Source: Baekduia alba
Lineage (GTDB): Bacteria > Actinomycetota > Thermoleophilia > Solirubrobacterales > Solirubrobacteraceae
Reading direction: 5' to 3'
Assembly: GCF_028416635.1 (NCBI RefSeq)
Contig: NZ_CP114013.1
Location: 2,542,001 to 2,606,000 of the forward strand
Length of the DNA: 64,000 bases
The notes under the pieces are model-generated. The model did not search any database. It was not told the origin of the DNA and worked only from the letters and a program-made list of their open reading frames with translations. A program made the translations under genes and the position numbers. The stretch's first letter is position 1. Each line of letters starts with the position of its first letter. This document shows positions 44,225 through 52,191 of the stretch, piece after piece.

Positions 44225-44398
44225 CTACAGCAGCCGGTGGTCGCGCTCGGGCTGCGGTGGCAGCCAGACGCGCGAACGGCGCATCTTCGCGAGGTGATCG
44301 GGCGTGGGGCGGTCGCTGCGTGCGGCCACGGTCGTGAGCGCAAGCAGCATCACGAACGCACCGAGCCAGCCGGCAGTGAGGGCGACGATCCACACCAT
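44225..44398 (-). CDS. Small membrane protein (57 aa)
   Basis: A short frame beginning MVWIVALTAGWLGAFVMLLA with one membrane span. A short basic cytoplasmic-type tail (SDRPTPDHLAKMRRSRVWLP) follows and the protein ends HRLL. TAGGGT ends eight bases before the ATG on this strand, the pattern seen at well-supported genes. The next gene on the strand starts 43 bases downstream. No family recognised. Confidence 0.6.
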   Translation of the reverse strand: MVWIVALTAGWLGAFVMLLALTTVAARSDRPTPDHLAKMRRSRVWLPPQPERDHRLL

Positions 44399-44453
44399 CT
44401 CGCCGCACCCTACCCGGGTTGGTCACGTTCGTCACCTGTCCGATCGAGAACTT

Positions 44454-46166
44454 TCACGCCAGTGCGGCGCGCACCGCGGACCAGACGCCACGGTGCAGCG
44501 CGACGTTGGCGGCGCGCTCGGTGCGCGCGTGCAGGATCGTGGTGCCGTCCGCGGCCGGCGCCGCGAGTGCGGCGCGCAGTTGCGGGAGGTCCTCCACCGC
44601 GCGGTAGCGCGCCCCGTACAGGGCCGCTGCGCGCTCCACGTCGATGCCCGTGGGCGTCAGGACGTGCTCCTCGTACTCGGGGCCGCCGGCCTGGCCGACG
44701 GGCAGGAAGTCGAAGATCCCGCCGCCGTCGTTGTCGACGACCACGATCGTGAGCGGCACGCCGAGGCGCCGGCCCGCGAGCAGCCCGCCGACGTCATGGG
44801 CCAGCGCGACGTCGCCGATCAGCAGGTAGGTCGGCCCGGCGCCGGGTGCGGCGGCGACGCCGTAGGCGGTGGAGATCGTCCCGTCGATCCCGTTCGCGCC
44901 GCGGTTGGCGAGCGCCCGCGGCGCCGGGTCGCGGACCGGCCAGAACGTCTCGACGTCGCGGATCGGCATCGAGGCGGCCACGACGACGGTGGCGCCCGCC
45001 GGCGTGTCGGTCGCCAGCGCCCGCGCGATCCCGGGCTCGTCGAGGCCGGCGAGCGTCGCGTCGATCGCTGCCGCGGCACGCGCGTCGGCGTCGCGCCAGC
45101 GGCCGAGCCACGCGGCGTCGGTCGGCCAGACCTCGTCGATCGCGCCCACCGCGGACGGGTCCAAGGCCATGATGTCGGTCAGCGCCGCGTCGGGATCCGG
45201 CCAGCGGCCCGCCGGCACCAGGGCGATCTGCGCCACGCCGTCGGGCAGCGCCGCCAGCCACTGGCGCAGCGGCTTGGACGTCGGGAGGTCGCCAACGCGC
45301 AGGACGCAGCGCGGCACCACGCCGGCGCGCCAGCGCTCGTCGTGCAGCAGCGCGTCGTAGTGCGCGATCGCCGCGCCGCCGGTCCGGGCGCCCGACAGCG
45401 GGTCGGCCAGCAGCGGCCACGCGAGCGCCTCGGCCAGCCGCGCGAGCGCCGGCCCGTCGGCGCCGCGGCCGGCGACGACCACCCCGCCCGCGCCGTTGCG
45501 CGCCTCGGTCTGCGCGCGCAGCCAGTCGCGCAGCGGCGCGGCGTCCTGCCGCGGACGCGTCACGGTCGTCCACGGCGCGTCGCCGGCGCGGCCGCCGTCG
45601 CCCGGCGCGCCGTCCAGCGGCTGGTCGAGGACCAGCGGCTCGCGCAGCGAGAAGTTCAGGTGGACCGGGCCGGGCCGTCCCTCGGTCGCGATCGCCAGCG
45701 CGCGACAGGCGAGCTGGCGGATCCAGCGCAGCCGGTCCGGCGTCGCGGCGTGCGTCCCGACCTCGAAGAACCACTTCGCGTACGACCCGTACAACTTGAT
45801 CTGGTCGATCGTCTGGCCGGCGCCGACGTCGCGCAGCTCCGGCGGCCGGTCGGTCGTCAGCACGATCAGCGGCACGCCCGCCTCGGCGGCCTCGATCACC
45901 GCCGGCGCGTAGTTCGCGGCCGCCGTCCCCGACGTGCACGCCAGCGCCGCGGGCCGGCCGGTCGCCTGCGCGAGCCCGAGCGCGAAGAACGCCGCGCAGC
46001 GCTCGTCGACGTGCGAGGTGACCGGCAGCCGGCCGTCGCGCGCGAGCGTCAGGACCAGCGGCGTCGACCGCGAGCCGGGCGAGGTGCACGCGCCCGCGAC
46101 CCCGCCGCGGTGCAGCTCGTCGACGAAGGCGCGCAGGAGCAGGTAGGTGTCGCGGGTCTCGCTCAT
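44454..46166 (-). CDS. menD: 2-succinyl-5-enolpyruvyl-6-hydroxy-3-cyclohexene-1-carboxylate synthase
   Basis: ThDP-dependent enzyme joining isochorismate and 2-oxoglutarate in menaquinone synthesis, 570 residues. It begins with the family block ACTSPGSRSTPLVLTLARDG. CTSGTAAANYAPAVIEA and VPLIVLTTDRPPELRD follow. The C-terminal ThDP-binding segment is LIGDVALAHDVGGLL through IVVVDNDGGGIFDFLP. Its start codon is only 16 bases from that of the divergent menH, so the two must use overlapping promoters and leaderless mRNAs. Confidence 0.96.
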   Translation of the reverse strand: MSETRDTYLLLRAFVDELHRGGVAGACTSPGSRSTPLVLTLARDGRLPVTSHVDERCAAFFALGLAQATGRPAALACTSGTAAANYAPAVIEAAEAGVPLIVLTTDRPPELRDVGAGQTIDQIKLYGSYAKWFFEVGTHAATPDRLRWIRQLACRALAIATEGRPGPVHLNFSLREPLVLDQPLDGAPGDGGRAGDAPWTTVTRPRQDAAPLRDWLRAQTEARNGAGGVVVAGRGADGPALARLAEALAWPLLADPLSGARTGGAAIAHYDALLHDERWRAGVVPRCVLRVGDLPTSKPLRQWLAALPDGVAQIALVPAGRWPDPDAALTDIMALDPSAVGAIDEVWPTDAAWLGRWRDADARAAAAIDATLAGLDEPGIARALATDTPAGATVVVAASMPIRDVETFWPVRDPAPRALANRGANGIDGTISTAYGVAAAPGAGPTYLLIGDVALAHDVGGLLAGRRLGVPLTIVVVDNDGGGIFDFLPVGQAGGPEYEEHVLTPTGIDVERAAALYGARYRAVEDLPQLRAALAAPAADGTTILHARTERAANVALHRGVWSAVRAALA

Positions 46167-46170
46167 GGGA

Positions 46171-46176
46171 TAGATA
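46171..46176. promoter_or_regulatory. Shared -10 region of menD and menH
   Basis: The 16 bp between the two start codons contain TAGATAA, the only A/T-rich stretch. TAGATA on the plus strand ends six bases before the menH ATG. The minus strand reads TATCTA or TTATCT, four to five bases before the menD ATG. No room exists for separate promoters. Confidence 0.45.
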
Positions 46177-46182
46177 AGGGCG

Positions 46183-46914
46183 ATGCCCGAGACACTGGTA
46201 CTGCTCCACGGCTTCGGTGGGACCCACCGTGCCTGGGACCCTGTCCTGCCCGAGCTCGACCACGAAACCTACAGCCCGATCGTGCCGGACCTCCGCGGGC
46301 ACGGCACGAAGTCCGGCGTGCGGCCGATCACCTTCGCGGGCTGCGTCGGCGACGTGCTGGCCGCCGCGCCCGACGCCTTCACCTTGTGCGGGTACTCGAT
46401 GGGCGGCCGCGTGGCCCAGCAGGTGGCGCTCGCGGCGCCCGAGCGGGTGCGGCGCCTGGTGCTCGTCTCGACCTCCGCGGGCATCGCCGACGCGGAGTGG
46501 CGCAGGCAGCGCATCGCCGAGGACGAGCGGTTCGCCGATGACCTCGAGCGCATGACGATCGCGGAGTACGCCGACTATTGGATGGCGCAGCCGCTGTTCG
46601 CCGGCACGCCGCCGGAGGCGGCCGCGTGGTGGCGCGAGGACCTGCTGCGCAACGACCCGGTTGGCCTGGCCGCGGCGCTGCGCGCGATCGGCGGCGGGCA
46701 CATGGAGCCGTTCTGGGATCGCGTGTCCGAGCTGACGATGCCGGTGACGGTCGTCGCCGGCGCGCGCGACGAGAAGTTCGTGGGCTTCGCCGAGCAGTAC
46801 CGGCGGCGGCTGCCGCACGCCGACGTCCACGTGATCGACGGCGCGGGCCACGGCCTCCCGCGCGAGGCGCCGGTCGCGCTGGCCGCGCTGATCGGCGAGG
46901 GCGCGGTCGCGTGA
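46183..46914 (+). CDS. menH: MenH-type alpha/beta hydrolase (SHCHC synthase)
   Basis: A 243-residue alpha/beta hydrolase that in the menaquinone pathway eliminates pyruvate from the MenD product. It starts ETLVLLHGFGGTHRAWDPVL. The nucleophile elbow is LCGYSMGGRVAQQVAL. The acid residue is in GARDEKFVG and the catalytic His in DGAGHGLPREAP. The family is hard to distinguish from general esterases by sequence alone, but head-to-head pairing with menD makes MenH the best call. The stop overlaps the GTG of the next gene. Confidence 0.85.
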   Translation: MPETLVLLHGFGGTHRAWDPVLPELDHETYSPIVPDLRGHGTKSGVRPITFAGCVGDVLAAAPDAFTLCGYSMGGRVAQQVALAAPERVRRLVLVSTSAGIADAEWRRQRIAEDERFADDLERMTIAEYADYWMAQPLFAGTPPEAAAWWREDLLRNDPVGLAAALRAIGGGHMEPFWDRVSELTMPVTVVAGARDEKFVGFAEQYRRRLPHADVHVIDGAGHGLPREAPVALAALIGEGAVA

Positions 46915-48065
46915 GGGCCGCGCCGCTCGCCGTCCTGCTGCTCGTCGCGGCGGCCGTCGCCGGCGGCTGCGGCGGCGGCGACGGCGCGACCGCGAAGTCC
47001 ACCACCGCCTCGGCCGAGCGGACCGCCGCGGGCCCGGCGGACGGCGGCCAGGCCAAGGACGACGACGACGGCGCCGCCCGCCTCACCCTCCGCCAGGCCA
47101 TCGGCCAGCGCATGGTCTTCGCCTACTCCGGCGCGCGCCCGCCCGCGGCGCTGGTCAAGCGCATCCAGCGCGGCGAGGCGGCGGGCGTCGTCCTGTTCTC
47201 GCGCAACGTCACGAGCGTCGCCGCCGTCCGGCGCCAGGTCGGCCGGCTGCAGCGCATCAAGCGGCCGGCCGCGGTCGACGCGCCGCTGCTGGTCATGGTC
47301 GACCAGGAGGGCGGCGACGTCCGGCGCCTGCCCGGCCCGCCCGCGGCCTCCGCGGCCCAGACCCGCACGGCGGCGCAGGCCCGCGCCAACGGCCGCGCCG
47401 CGGGCCGCCTGCTGCACGGCGCCGGCGTCAACGTCGACTTCGCGCCCGTCGTGGACGTCGCGCGCCCCGGCGCGGCGCTGGAACGCGAAGGCCGCACCTA
47501 CGGCCGCGATGCCAAGACGGTCGCCCAGCGCGCGGGCGCGTTCGCGCAGGGCCTCGCCGCGGCCGGCGTGCAGCCCGTGCCCAAGCACTTCCCGGGCTTC
47601 GGCGCCGCGACGATCAACACCGACGACGGGGCCGCCCGCGTCGACCTGCCGCTCAGCACGCTGCGCGCGATCGACGGCGCGCCGTACGGGGCGCTGAAGC
47701 CCGACGCGGTGATGATCTCCACCGCGATCTACCCGCGCGTCGACCCGCGCCCCGCGGCGTTCTCGCGGCGCTGGGTGACCGACGAGCTGCGCGGGCGCCA
47801 CGCGTTCACCGGCGTCGCGATCACCGACGACCTCCAGGCGGCGGCGGTCGCCCGCTTCGGCACGCCGTCGCAGCTCGCGTTCTTCGCGCTGCGCGCCGGC
47901 GTCGACCTGCCGCTGTTCGCCCAGACCTACGCGGCCGGCGCGCGCGCGGCGGCCGGGCTCGAGCGAGCCGTCAAATCCGGCGCGCTGCCCCGCGACGAGC
48001 TCGACGCCGGCGCGCGCCGCGTCCTGCGCTGGCGCCTGGACATCGCCAAGGACCCCAGCAACTAG
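46911..48065 (+). CDS. Glycoside hydrolase family 3 lipoprotein (NagZ-like), catalytic loop altered
   Basis: A 384-residue lipoprotein with a lipobox VAGGC (Cys at residue 20). A Ser/Thr/Asp-rich tether leads to a GH3 TIM barrel: LTLRQAIGQRMVFAYSG, GVVLFSRNV, VMVDQEGGDVRRL and VQPVPKHFPGFG. The nucleophile-type Asp is in VAITDDLQAA. NagZ enzymes have a DSH loop after KHFPGHG that provides a catalytic Asp-His dyad. Here the loop reads AATINTDDGAARVDLP with no His. It may use a different acid/base or be inactive. It is coupled to menH by GTGA, though it has no evident menaquinone role. Confidence 0.8.
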   Translation: MRAAPLAVLLLVAAAVAGGCGGGDGATAKSTTASAERTAAGPADGGQAKDDDDGAARLTLRQAIGQRMVFAYSGARPPAALVKRIQRGEAAGVVLFSRNVTSVAAVRRQVGRLQRIKRPAAVDAPLLVMVDQEGGDVRRLPGPPAASAAQTRTAAQARANGRAAGRLLHGAGVNVDFAPVVDVARPGAALEREGRTYGRDAKTVAQRAGAFAQGLAAAGVQPVPKHFPGFGAATINTDDGAARVDLPLSTLRAIDGAPYGALKPDAVMISTAIYPRVDPRPAAFSRRWVTDELRGRHAFTGVAITDDLQAAAVARFGTPSQLAFFALRAGVDLPLFAQTYAAGARAAAGLERAVKSGALPRDELDAGARRVLRWRLDIAKDPSN

Positions 48066-48076
48066 ATGAGTCGCTC

Positions 48077-49105
48077 CTAGCCGAGCAGGCCGGGGCCCGT
48101 CGGCACGCGCAGCCGGCCGTGGCTGATCGGCAGCGCGGTGTTCGGGATGGCGTCGCCCGACGCGTCGAGCATCCCGAGCGTCGCCAGCCCGCAGGGCAGC
48201 TCGACCTTCAGCGCGGCCGCGCAGTGCGCCGCCGCCGCGATCCCGAGCGGGCCGTCGATCGTCGAGGCCAGGTAGACCTCGGCGCCCGTGGCTCGGACCA
48301 GCATCGCCTGCGCCAGCAATGCGCTGATCCCGCCCGCGCGCGAGATCTTCAGGCACACCGCGTCGGCCGCGGCCGACGCGATCGCGCCGTGCTCGGCGGC
48401 CGTCTCGTCCATCGCGATCCGGACCGGGACGCGCTCGCGCACGGCCCGCAGCTCCGCGATCCCGGACACCGGCTCCTCGACGAGCTCCAGCCCGGACCGG
48501 CCCAGGACGTCGATCGCGTGCACGGCCTCCTCGACCGACCACGCCCCGTTGGCGTCGACCCGGAGCGCGACGCCGTCGCCGATCGCGCGCCGCACCGCCG
48601 CCACGCGGGCCGCGTCGTCGCCGATCCCGACCTTGACCTTCACGCACTCGAAGCCCTCGTCGGCGAACGCGGCCGCGGCCGCGGCGGCGCCGGCTCGGTC
48701 GGTCACGCCGATCGTGGCGTTGACCGGGACGGCGTCCAGCCACTCGTCGGTCAGCAGCGCGCAGAGCGGCTTGCCCGCGCGCCGGCCCGCGGCGTCCCAC
48801 AGCGCCATGTCGACCGCGGCCAGCGCCTGGGGCAGGTCGGCGACCTCGCGACACGCGTCGAGCAGCTGCGGGCCGGTGCGCCCGCGGTCGTCGGCGAGCA
48901 CCGCCGCGTAGCGCTCCAGCGCCGCGCCGACGATCTCCAGCGGCACGCCGTCGTAGGCCTCCAGCGGCGCGGCCTCGCCCCAGCCGGTGACGCCGTCGGC
49001 GGTCGTCAGCGACAGCACGTAGGCGCCGCGCTCGCGGACCTCGCCGTAGGACGTGGCCAGCGGCGTGCGCAGGCGATGGGTGACGGACTCGAGTGCGACC
49101 TCCAA
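48077..49105 (-). CDS. menC: o-Succinylbenzoate synthase
   Basis: Enolase-superfamily dehydratase forming o-succinylbenzoate, 342 residues. Motifs are GWGEAAPLEAYDGVP, the first catalytic Lys in CVKVKVGIG, metal ligands in LRVDANGAWS, LELVEEPVSG and IAMDETAAEH, and the second Lys in VCLKISRAGG. Dipeptide epimerases share the fold, but men neighbours support MenC. I choose TTG 49105: a GAGGG lies six bases upstream, the frame then matches the family start, and codons between it and ATG 49156 have A/T third positions unlike this genome. ATG 49156 also lies inside a LysR-type dyad. Confidence 0.87.
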   Translation of the reverse strand: MEVALESVTHRLRTPLATSYGEVRERGAYVLSLTTADGVTGWGEAAPLEAYDGVPLEIVGAALERYAAVLADDRGRTGPQLLDACREVADLPQALAAVDMALWDAAGRRAGKPLCALLTDEWLDAVPVNATIGVTDRAGAAAAAAAFADEGFECVKVKVGIGDDAARVAAVRRAIGDGVALRVDANGAWSVEEAVHAIDVLGRSGLELVEEPVSGIAELRAVRERVPVRIAMDETAAEHGAIASAAADAVCLKISRAGGISALLAQAMLVRATGAEVYLASTIDGPLGIAAAAHCAAALKVELPCGLATLGMLDASGDAIPNTALPISHGRLRVPTGPGLLG

Positions 49106-49154
49106 TTGGAACCCTCGCCGTGCAGCCTGCCACACGCGCCCGCCGGCGCCATCC

Positions 49155-49169
49155 ATCACGCAGCGTGAT
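49155..49169. promoter_or_regulatory. LysR-type T-N11-A operator between menC and lysR
   Basis: ATCACGC-A-GCGTGAT is a perfect dyad with 7-bp arms containing T-N11-A, the classical LysR-family binding signature. A second dyad TCGAC-N5-GTCGA lies at 49192-49206, overlapping putative -10 hexamers TATGTC (minus) and TATGGT (plus). A third palindrome CACGATCGTG is at 49215-49224. The set fits autoregulated divergent control. Confidence 0.6.
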
Positions 49170-49227
49170 CGATGCGCTCGCGAACGTGACTTCGACATAT
49201 GGTCGATCCCGTGCCACGATCGTGAGC

Positions 49228-50154
49228 ATGGAGATCCGACATCTGCGCACCATCGCCGCCGTGGCCCGGCACGGCTCGTTCACGAAGGCCGGCGAGGAGC
49301 TCCACCTGGCGCAGTCCGCGATCTCCCAGCAGATCCGCCGGCTCGAGGCCGAGCTCGGCATCCAGGTCTTCACGCGTTCCAGCCGCTCGGTCGAGCTGAC
49401 GGCCGAGGGCCGCCTCGTCCTCGACTACGCCCACCGCGTCCTGCACGAGGTCGAGGGCCTGCAGAACGAGCTGGAGGAGCTGAGCGGCCTGCTGCGCGGC
49501 GAGCTCAAGCTCGGCGGCATGTACCCGACGGGCCTGTACGACCTCGCCGACGTCATCGCGGACTTCCACACGCGCCATCCGGGCGTCGCCATCCACATGG
49601 TCGAGCGCACGCAGGACGAGCTGCTCGAGCAGCTGCGGACCGACGAGCTCGACGCCGCCTTCACCGCCGTCGACCCCGACGCGCTCGGCGAGGACTTCGC
49701 GGCGAGCCTCGTCTTCGAGGAGGAGTTCGTCGTCGCGCTGCCGCCCGAGCATCCGCTCTGCGCGCACGACCACGTCACCTACGAGCAGCTGGCCGCCGAG
49801 GACCTCGTGACCTACCGCGAGAACTCCGCGCTGCGCCTGCGCCTGGAGAAGGCGATGGCGAAGCTCGGCCTGCAGCCGCGCAACGCCTTCATCTGCACGG
49901 AGATGGGCGCCGTCCGCGCGCTGGTCGCCAAGGGCCTCGGCGTCGCGGTCCTGCCGCGCTCGATCGCCCTCGAGCCCGGGCCGGCGATCACCTTCCGGCC
50001 GGTCGGGCCCGAGCTGCTCACGTGGCCGACGGCGCTGGTGTGGCGCGCGGGTCGCCGCCAGCCGCCGGCCGCCAAGGCCTTCCTGCAGCTCGCGCTCCAG
50101 CGGGCGGAGGAGACGGGCCGCGAGCACAAGTCGCCGGTCGCGCTGGTGGCCTAG
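49228..50154 (+). CDS. LysR-family transcriptional regulator
   Basis: A 308-residue LTTR. The N-terminal winged HTH reads IRHLRTIAAVARHGSFTKAG, then ELHLAQSAISQQIRRLEAEL and FTRSSRSVELTAEG. Residues about 90-300 form the periplasmic-binding-like effector domain (GELKLGGMYPTGLYDLADVI, then VAKGLGVAVLPRSIALEPG). Divergence from menC and the T-N11-A dyad between them make menC and itself the obvious targets. An effector related to aromatic or menaquinone intermediates is a guess. Confidence 0.93.
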   Translation: MEIRHLRTIAAVARHGSFTKAGEELHLAQSAISQQIRRLEAELGIQVFTRSSRSVELTAEGRLVLDYAHRVLHEVEGLQNELEELSGLLRGELKLGGMYPTGLYDLADVIADFHTRHPGVAIHMVERTQDELLEQLRTDELDAAFTAVDPDALGEDFAASLVFEEEFVVALPPEHPLCAHDHVTYEQLAAEDLVTYRENSALRLRLEKAMAKLGLQPRNAFICTEMGAVRALVAKGLGVAVLPRSIALEPGPAITFRPVGPELLTWPTALVWRAGRRQPPAAKAFLQLALQRAEETGREHKSPVALVA

Positions 50155-50386
50155 CGCCGGCGTTGGCTGGCGCTCAGTTCTGGCGCTGGTGGTGCTGCGG
50201 TGCGTGCGTGAGGGCGCCAGGGCGCGAAGGGGCGAACGAACGGGTCGGCGGTGATGAGGTGTCTCATGCGGACACCGGAACACGTTGACCCTGTCGGCGC
50301 CATCGACGACCTCACGCCCTCGATGCCCTCTTCAACGCGGAGCGCCACCACCAACGCCCCGCGCTGAGCGCCAACCCACGCCGGCG
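50155..50386. repeat. Long imperfect inverted repeat between convergent genes
   Basis: The left arm (50155-50195) and the reverse complement of the right arm (50345-50386) share CGCCGGCG, TGGCGCTCAG and TGGTGGTG blocks, matching at roughly 34 of 41 positions. About 150 bp separate the arms, with a GGTGTC...GACACC hairpin inside. No gene or terminal duplication is evident. It could be a large transcription barrier or a decayed mobile cassette. The whole gap between lysR and menA has no coding signal. Confidence 0.55.
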
Positions 50387-50397
50387 CCCCTCAGCCC

Positions 50398-51315
50398 TCA
50401 GCCCGTCAGCAGCAGCCCCGCGCTCAACAACACGCAGAACACCAGCTGCAGCATGCCCGTCTTCGCCAGCGCCCCGTTCAGCGTCGGCCCGTCGTCGTGC
50501 TGGCGCACGGTCCGGACGAGCGGCACGGCGAGCGGCAGCGACAGCCAGGTCAGCAGGACCCAGGGCCCGACGTGCTCGCCGCCGGCCAGCCACACGATCG
50601 GCGGGATCGCGAACGCGAGGTAGATCTCGGCGGCGTAGATCGAGCGCGCCGCGCTGCGGCCCAGGCGGACGGCCAGCGTCCGCTTGCCGACGCGCGAGTC
50701 GGTCGGCGCGTCGCGGATGTTGTTGACCGCGAGGATCGCCGCGGCGATGAGCCCGACCGGGACCGCGAGCGCGAACGCCTCCCACTCGAGCTTCTCGACC
50801 TGCGCGTAGTAGGAGCCGGTCACCGCGACCAGGCCGAAGAACAGGAAGACGAAGACGTCGCCCAGCCCCTCGTAGCCGTAGGGCCGCGGGCCGCCGGTGT
50901 ACAGGACGCCCGCGAGGATCGACGCCGCGCCGATCGCGAGGATCACCCAGCCGGCGACGACGATGAGGTAGATGCCGCACAGCGTGGCGAGCCCGAACGA
51001 CACGTAGGTCGCGGTGAGCACCTGCTTCGGCGGGACCAGGCCGCCGGCGGTGACGCGCACCGGCCCGAGGCGGTCCTCGGTGTCGGCGCCGCGGCGCGCG
51101 TCGGAGTAGTCGTTGGACAGGTTCGCGCCGACCTGGATGAACACCGCGCCGAGCAGCGCGGCGATGAACGCCCCGACGCGCAGCGACGAGCGCTCGGCGG
51201 CGGCGAGGGCGGTCCCGACGAGCACCGGCGCGACGCCGGCCGGCAGCGTCCGCGGGCGCGCGGCGAGCAGCCAGATCTTGACGGGGGAGGGGCGCTGGGA
51301 GATCGCGTCAGCCAT
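50398..51315 (-). CDS. menA: 1,4-Dihydroxy-2-naphthoate polyprenyltransferase
   Basis: Integral-membrane UbiA-family enzyme attaching the prenyl tail to dihydroxynaphthoate, 305 residues with eight to nine spans. The first Asp-rich motif is [18 protein letters not shown], typical of MenA. The second is [20 protein letters not shown]. It lies 14 bases downstream of menB on the same strand, so menB-menA form an operon. Confidence 0.95.
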   Translation of the reverse strand: MADAISQRPSPVKIWLLAARPRTLPAGVAPVLVGTALAAAERSSLRVGAFIAALLGAVFIQVGANLSNDYSDARRGADTEDRLGPVRVTAGGLVPPKQVLTATYVSFGLATLCGIYLIVVAGWVILAIGAASILAGVLYTGGPRPYGYEGLGDVFVFLFFGLVAVTGSYYAQVEKLEWEAFALAVPVGLIAAAILAVNNIRDAPTDSRVGKRTLAVRLGRSAARSIYAAEIYLAFAIPPIVWLAGGEHVGPWVLLTWLSLPLAVPLVRTVRQHDDGPTLNGALAKTGMLQLVFCVLLSAGLLLTG

Positions 51316-51329
51316 GGTCGATCAGCCTC

Positions 51330-52166
51330 CTATGCCCGCCGCGGGAACGCGGAGAAGTCCGGCTGGCGCTTCTCCTTGTAGGCCTCGCGCCCTTCCTTGG
51401 CCTCGTCCGATCCGTAGAACAGCAGGTTGGCGTCGTGGGCCAGCTGCTGGATGCCGGCGTAGCCGTCCTCATGGGCGTGGAACGAGGACTTGACGAGCCG
51501 CAGCGCGAACGGCGACAGCTCGAGCATCTCGCGACACCACGACACCGTCTCCTCCTCCAGGCGCTCCAGCGGCACGACCGCGTTGACCAACCCCATGTCC
51601 AACGCCTGCTTGGCGTCGTACTGGCGGCAGAGCAGCCAGACCTCCTTGGCCTTCTTGGTGCCGATCAGGTCGCGCAGCAGGGACGCGCCGAAGCCACCGT
51701 CCCAGGACCCGACGCGCGGCCCGGTCTGGCCGAAGCGCGCGTTGTCGGCGGCGATCGTCAGGTCACAGCACAGGTGCAGGACGTGGCCGCCGCCGATCGC
51801 GAAGCCGGCCACCGACGCGACGATCGGCTTGGGCAGCCGCCGCATCTGGACCTGGAGGTCGGTGACGTGGAAGCGCCCGACCTTCTCGCCCTCGGGGATG
51901 TAGCCGGTGTCGCCGCGGACGTTCTGGTCGCCGCCGGAGCAGAAGGCGTGCGGGCCCTCGCCGGTGAAGACGACGACGCCGACGTCACCGTCCTCCCGGG
52001 CGCGCTCCAGCGCCGCGGAGACCTCGACGAGCGTCTGCGGGCGGAACGCGTTGCGCACCTCCGGGCGGTCGATCGTGATCTTCGCGATGCCGGGGGTGGG
52101 CGGGCCCGACTTCTCGTAGCGGATGTCGGTGTACTCGCCGTCGCCGGGCGTCCAGGTCACTGCCAT
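51330..52166 (-). CDS. menB: 1,4-Dihydroxy-2-naphthoyl-CoA synthase
   Basis: Crotonase-fold enzyme cyclising o-succinylbenzoyl-CoA, 278 residues. Motifs are [20 protein letters not shown], the oxyanion-hole blocks [12 protein letters not shown] and [18 protein letters not shown], and [15 protein letters not shown], which is specific for MenB among crotonases. ATG 52166 matches the family start ([17 protein letters not shown]); an upstream frame extension lacks similarity. It is divergent from menE with only 25 bp between start codons. Confidence 0.96.
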   Translation of the reverse strand: MAVTWTPGDGEYTDIRYEKSGPPTPGIAKITIDRPEVRNAFRPQTLVEVSAALERAREDGDVGVVVFTGEGPHAFCSGGDQNVRGDTGYIPEGEKVGRFHVTDLQVQMRRLPKPIVASVAGFAIGGGHVLHLCCDLTIAADNARFGQTGPRVGSWDGGFGASLLRDLIGTKKAKEVWLLCRQYDAKQALDMGLVNAVVPLERLEEETVSWCREMLELSPFALRLVKSSFHAHEDGYAGIQQLAHDANLLFYGSDEAKEGREAYKEKRQPDFSAFPRRA

Positions 52167-52174
52167 GGAGAGGC

Positions 52175-52184
52175 AGGCTACTTT
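52175..52184. promoter_or_regulatory. Overlapping divergent -10 elements (menB / menE)
   Basis: AGGCTACTTT contains TAGCCT on the minus strand (52180-52175, eight bases before the menB ATG) and TACTTT on the plus strand (52179-52184, seven bases before the menE ATG). They share the TA pair, so both mRNAs would be leaderless and mutually exclusive in initiation. Confidence 0.5.
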
Positions 52185-52191
52185 CCGAGCC

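Noticed and set aside
48077-49105. Dipeptide (Ala-Glu) epimerase
   Set aside because: The enolase-fold motifs are compatible, but position among menD, menH, menA, menB and menE supports o-succinylbenzoate synthase; promiscuous epimerase activity cannot be excluded.
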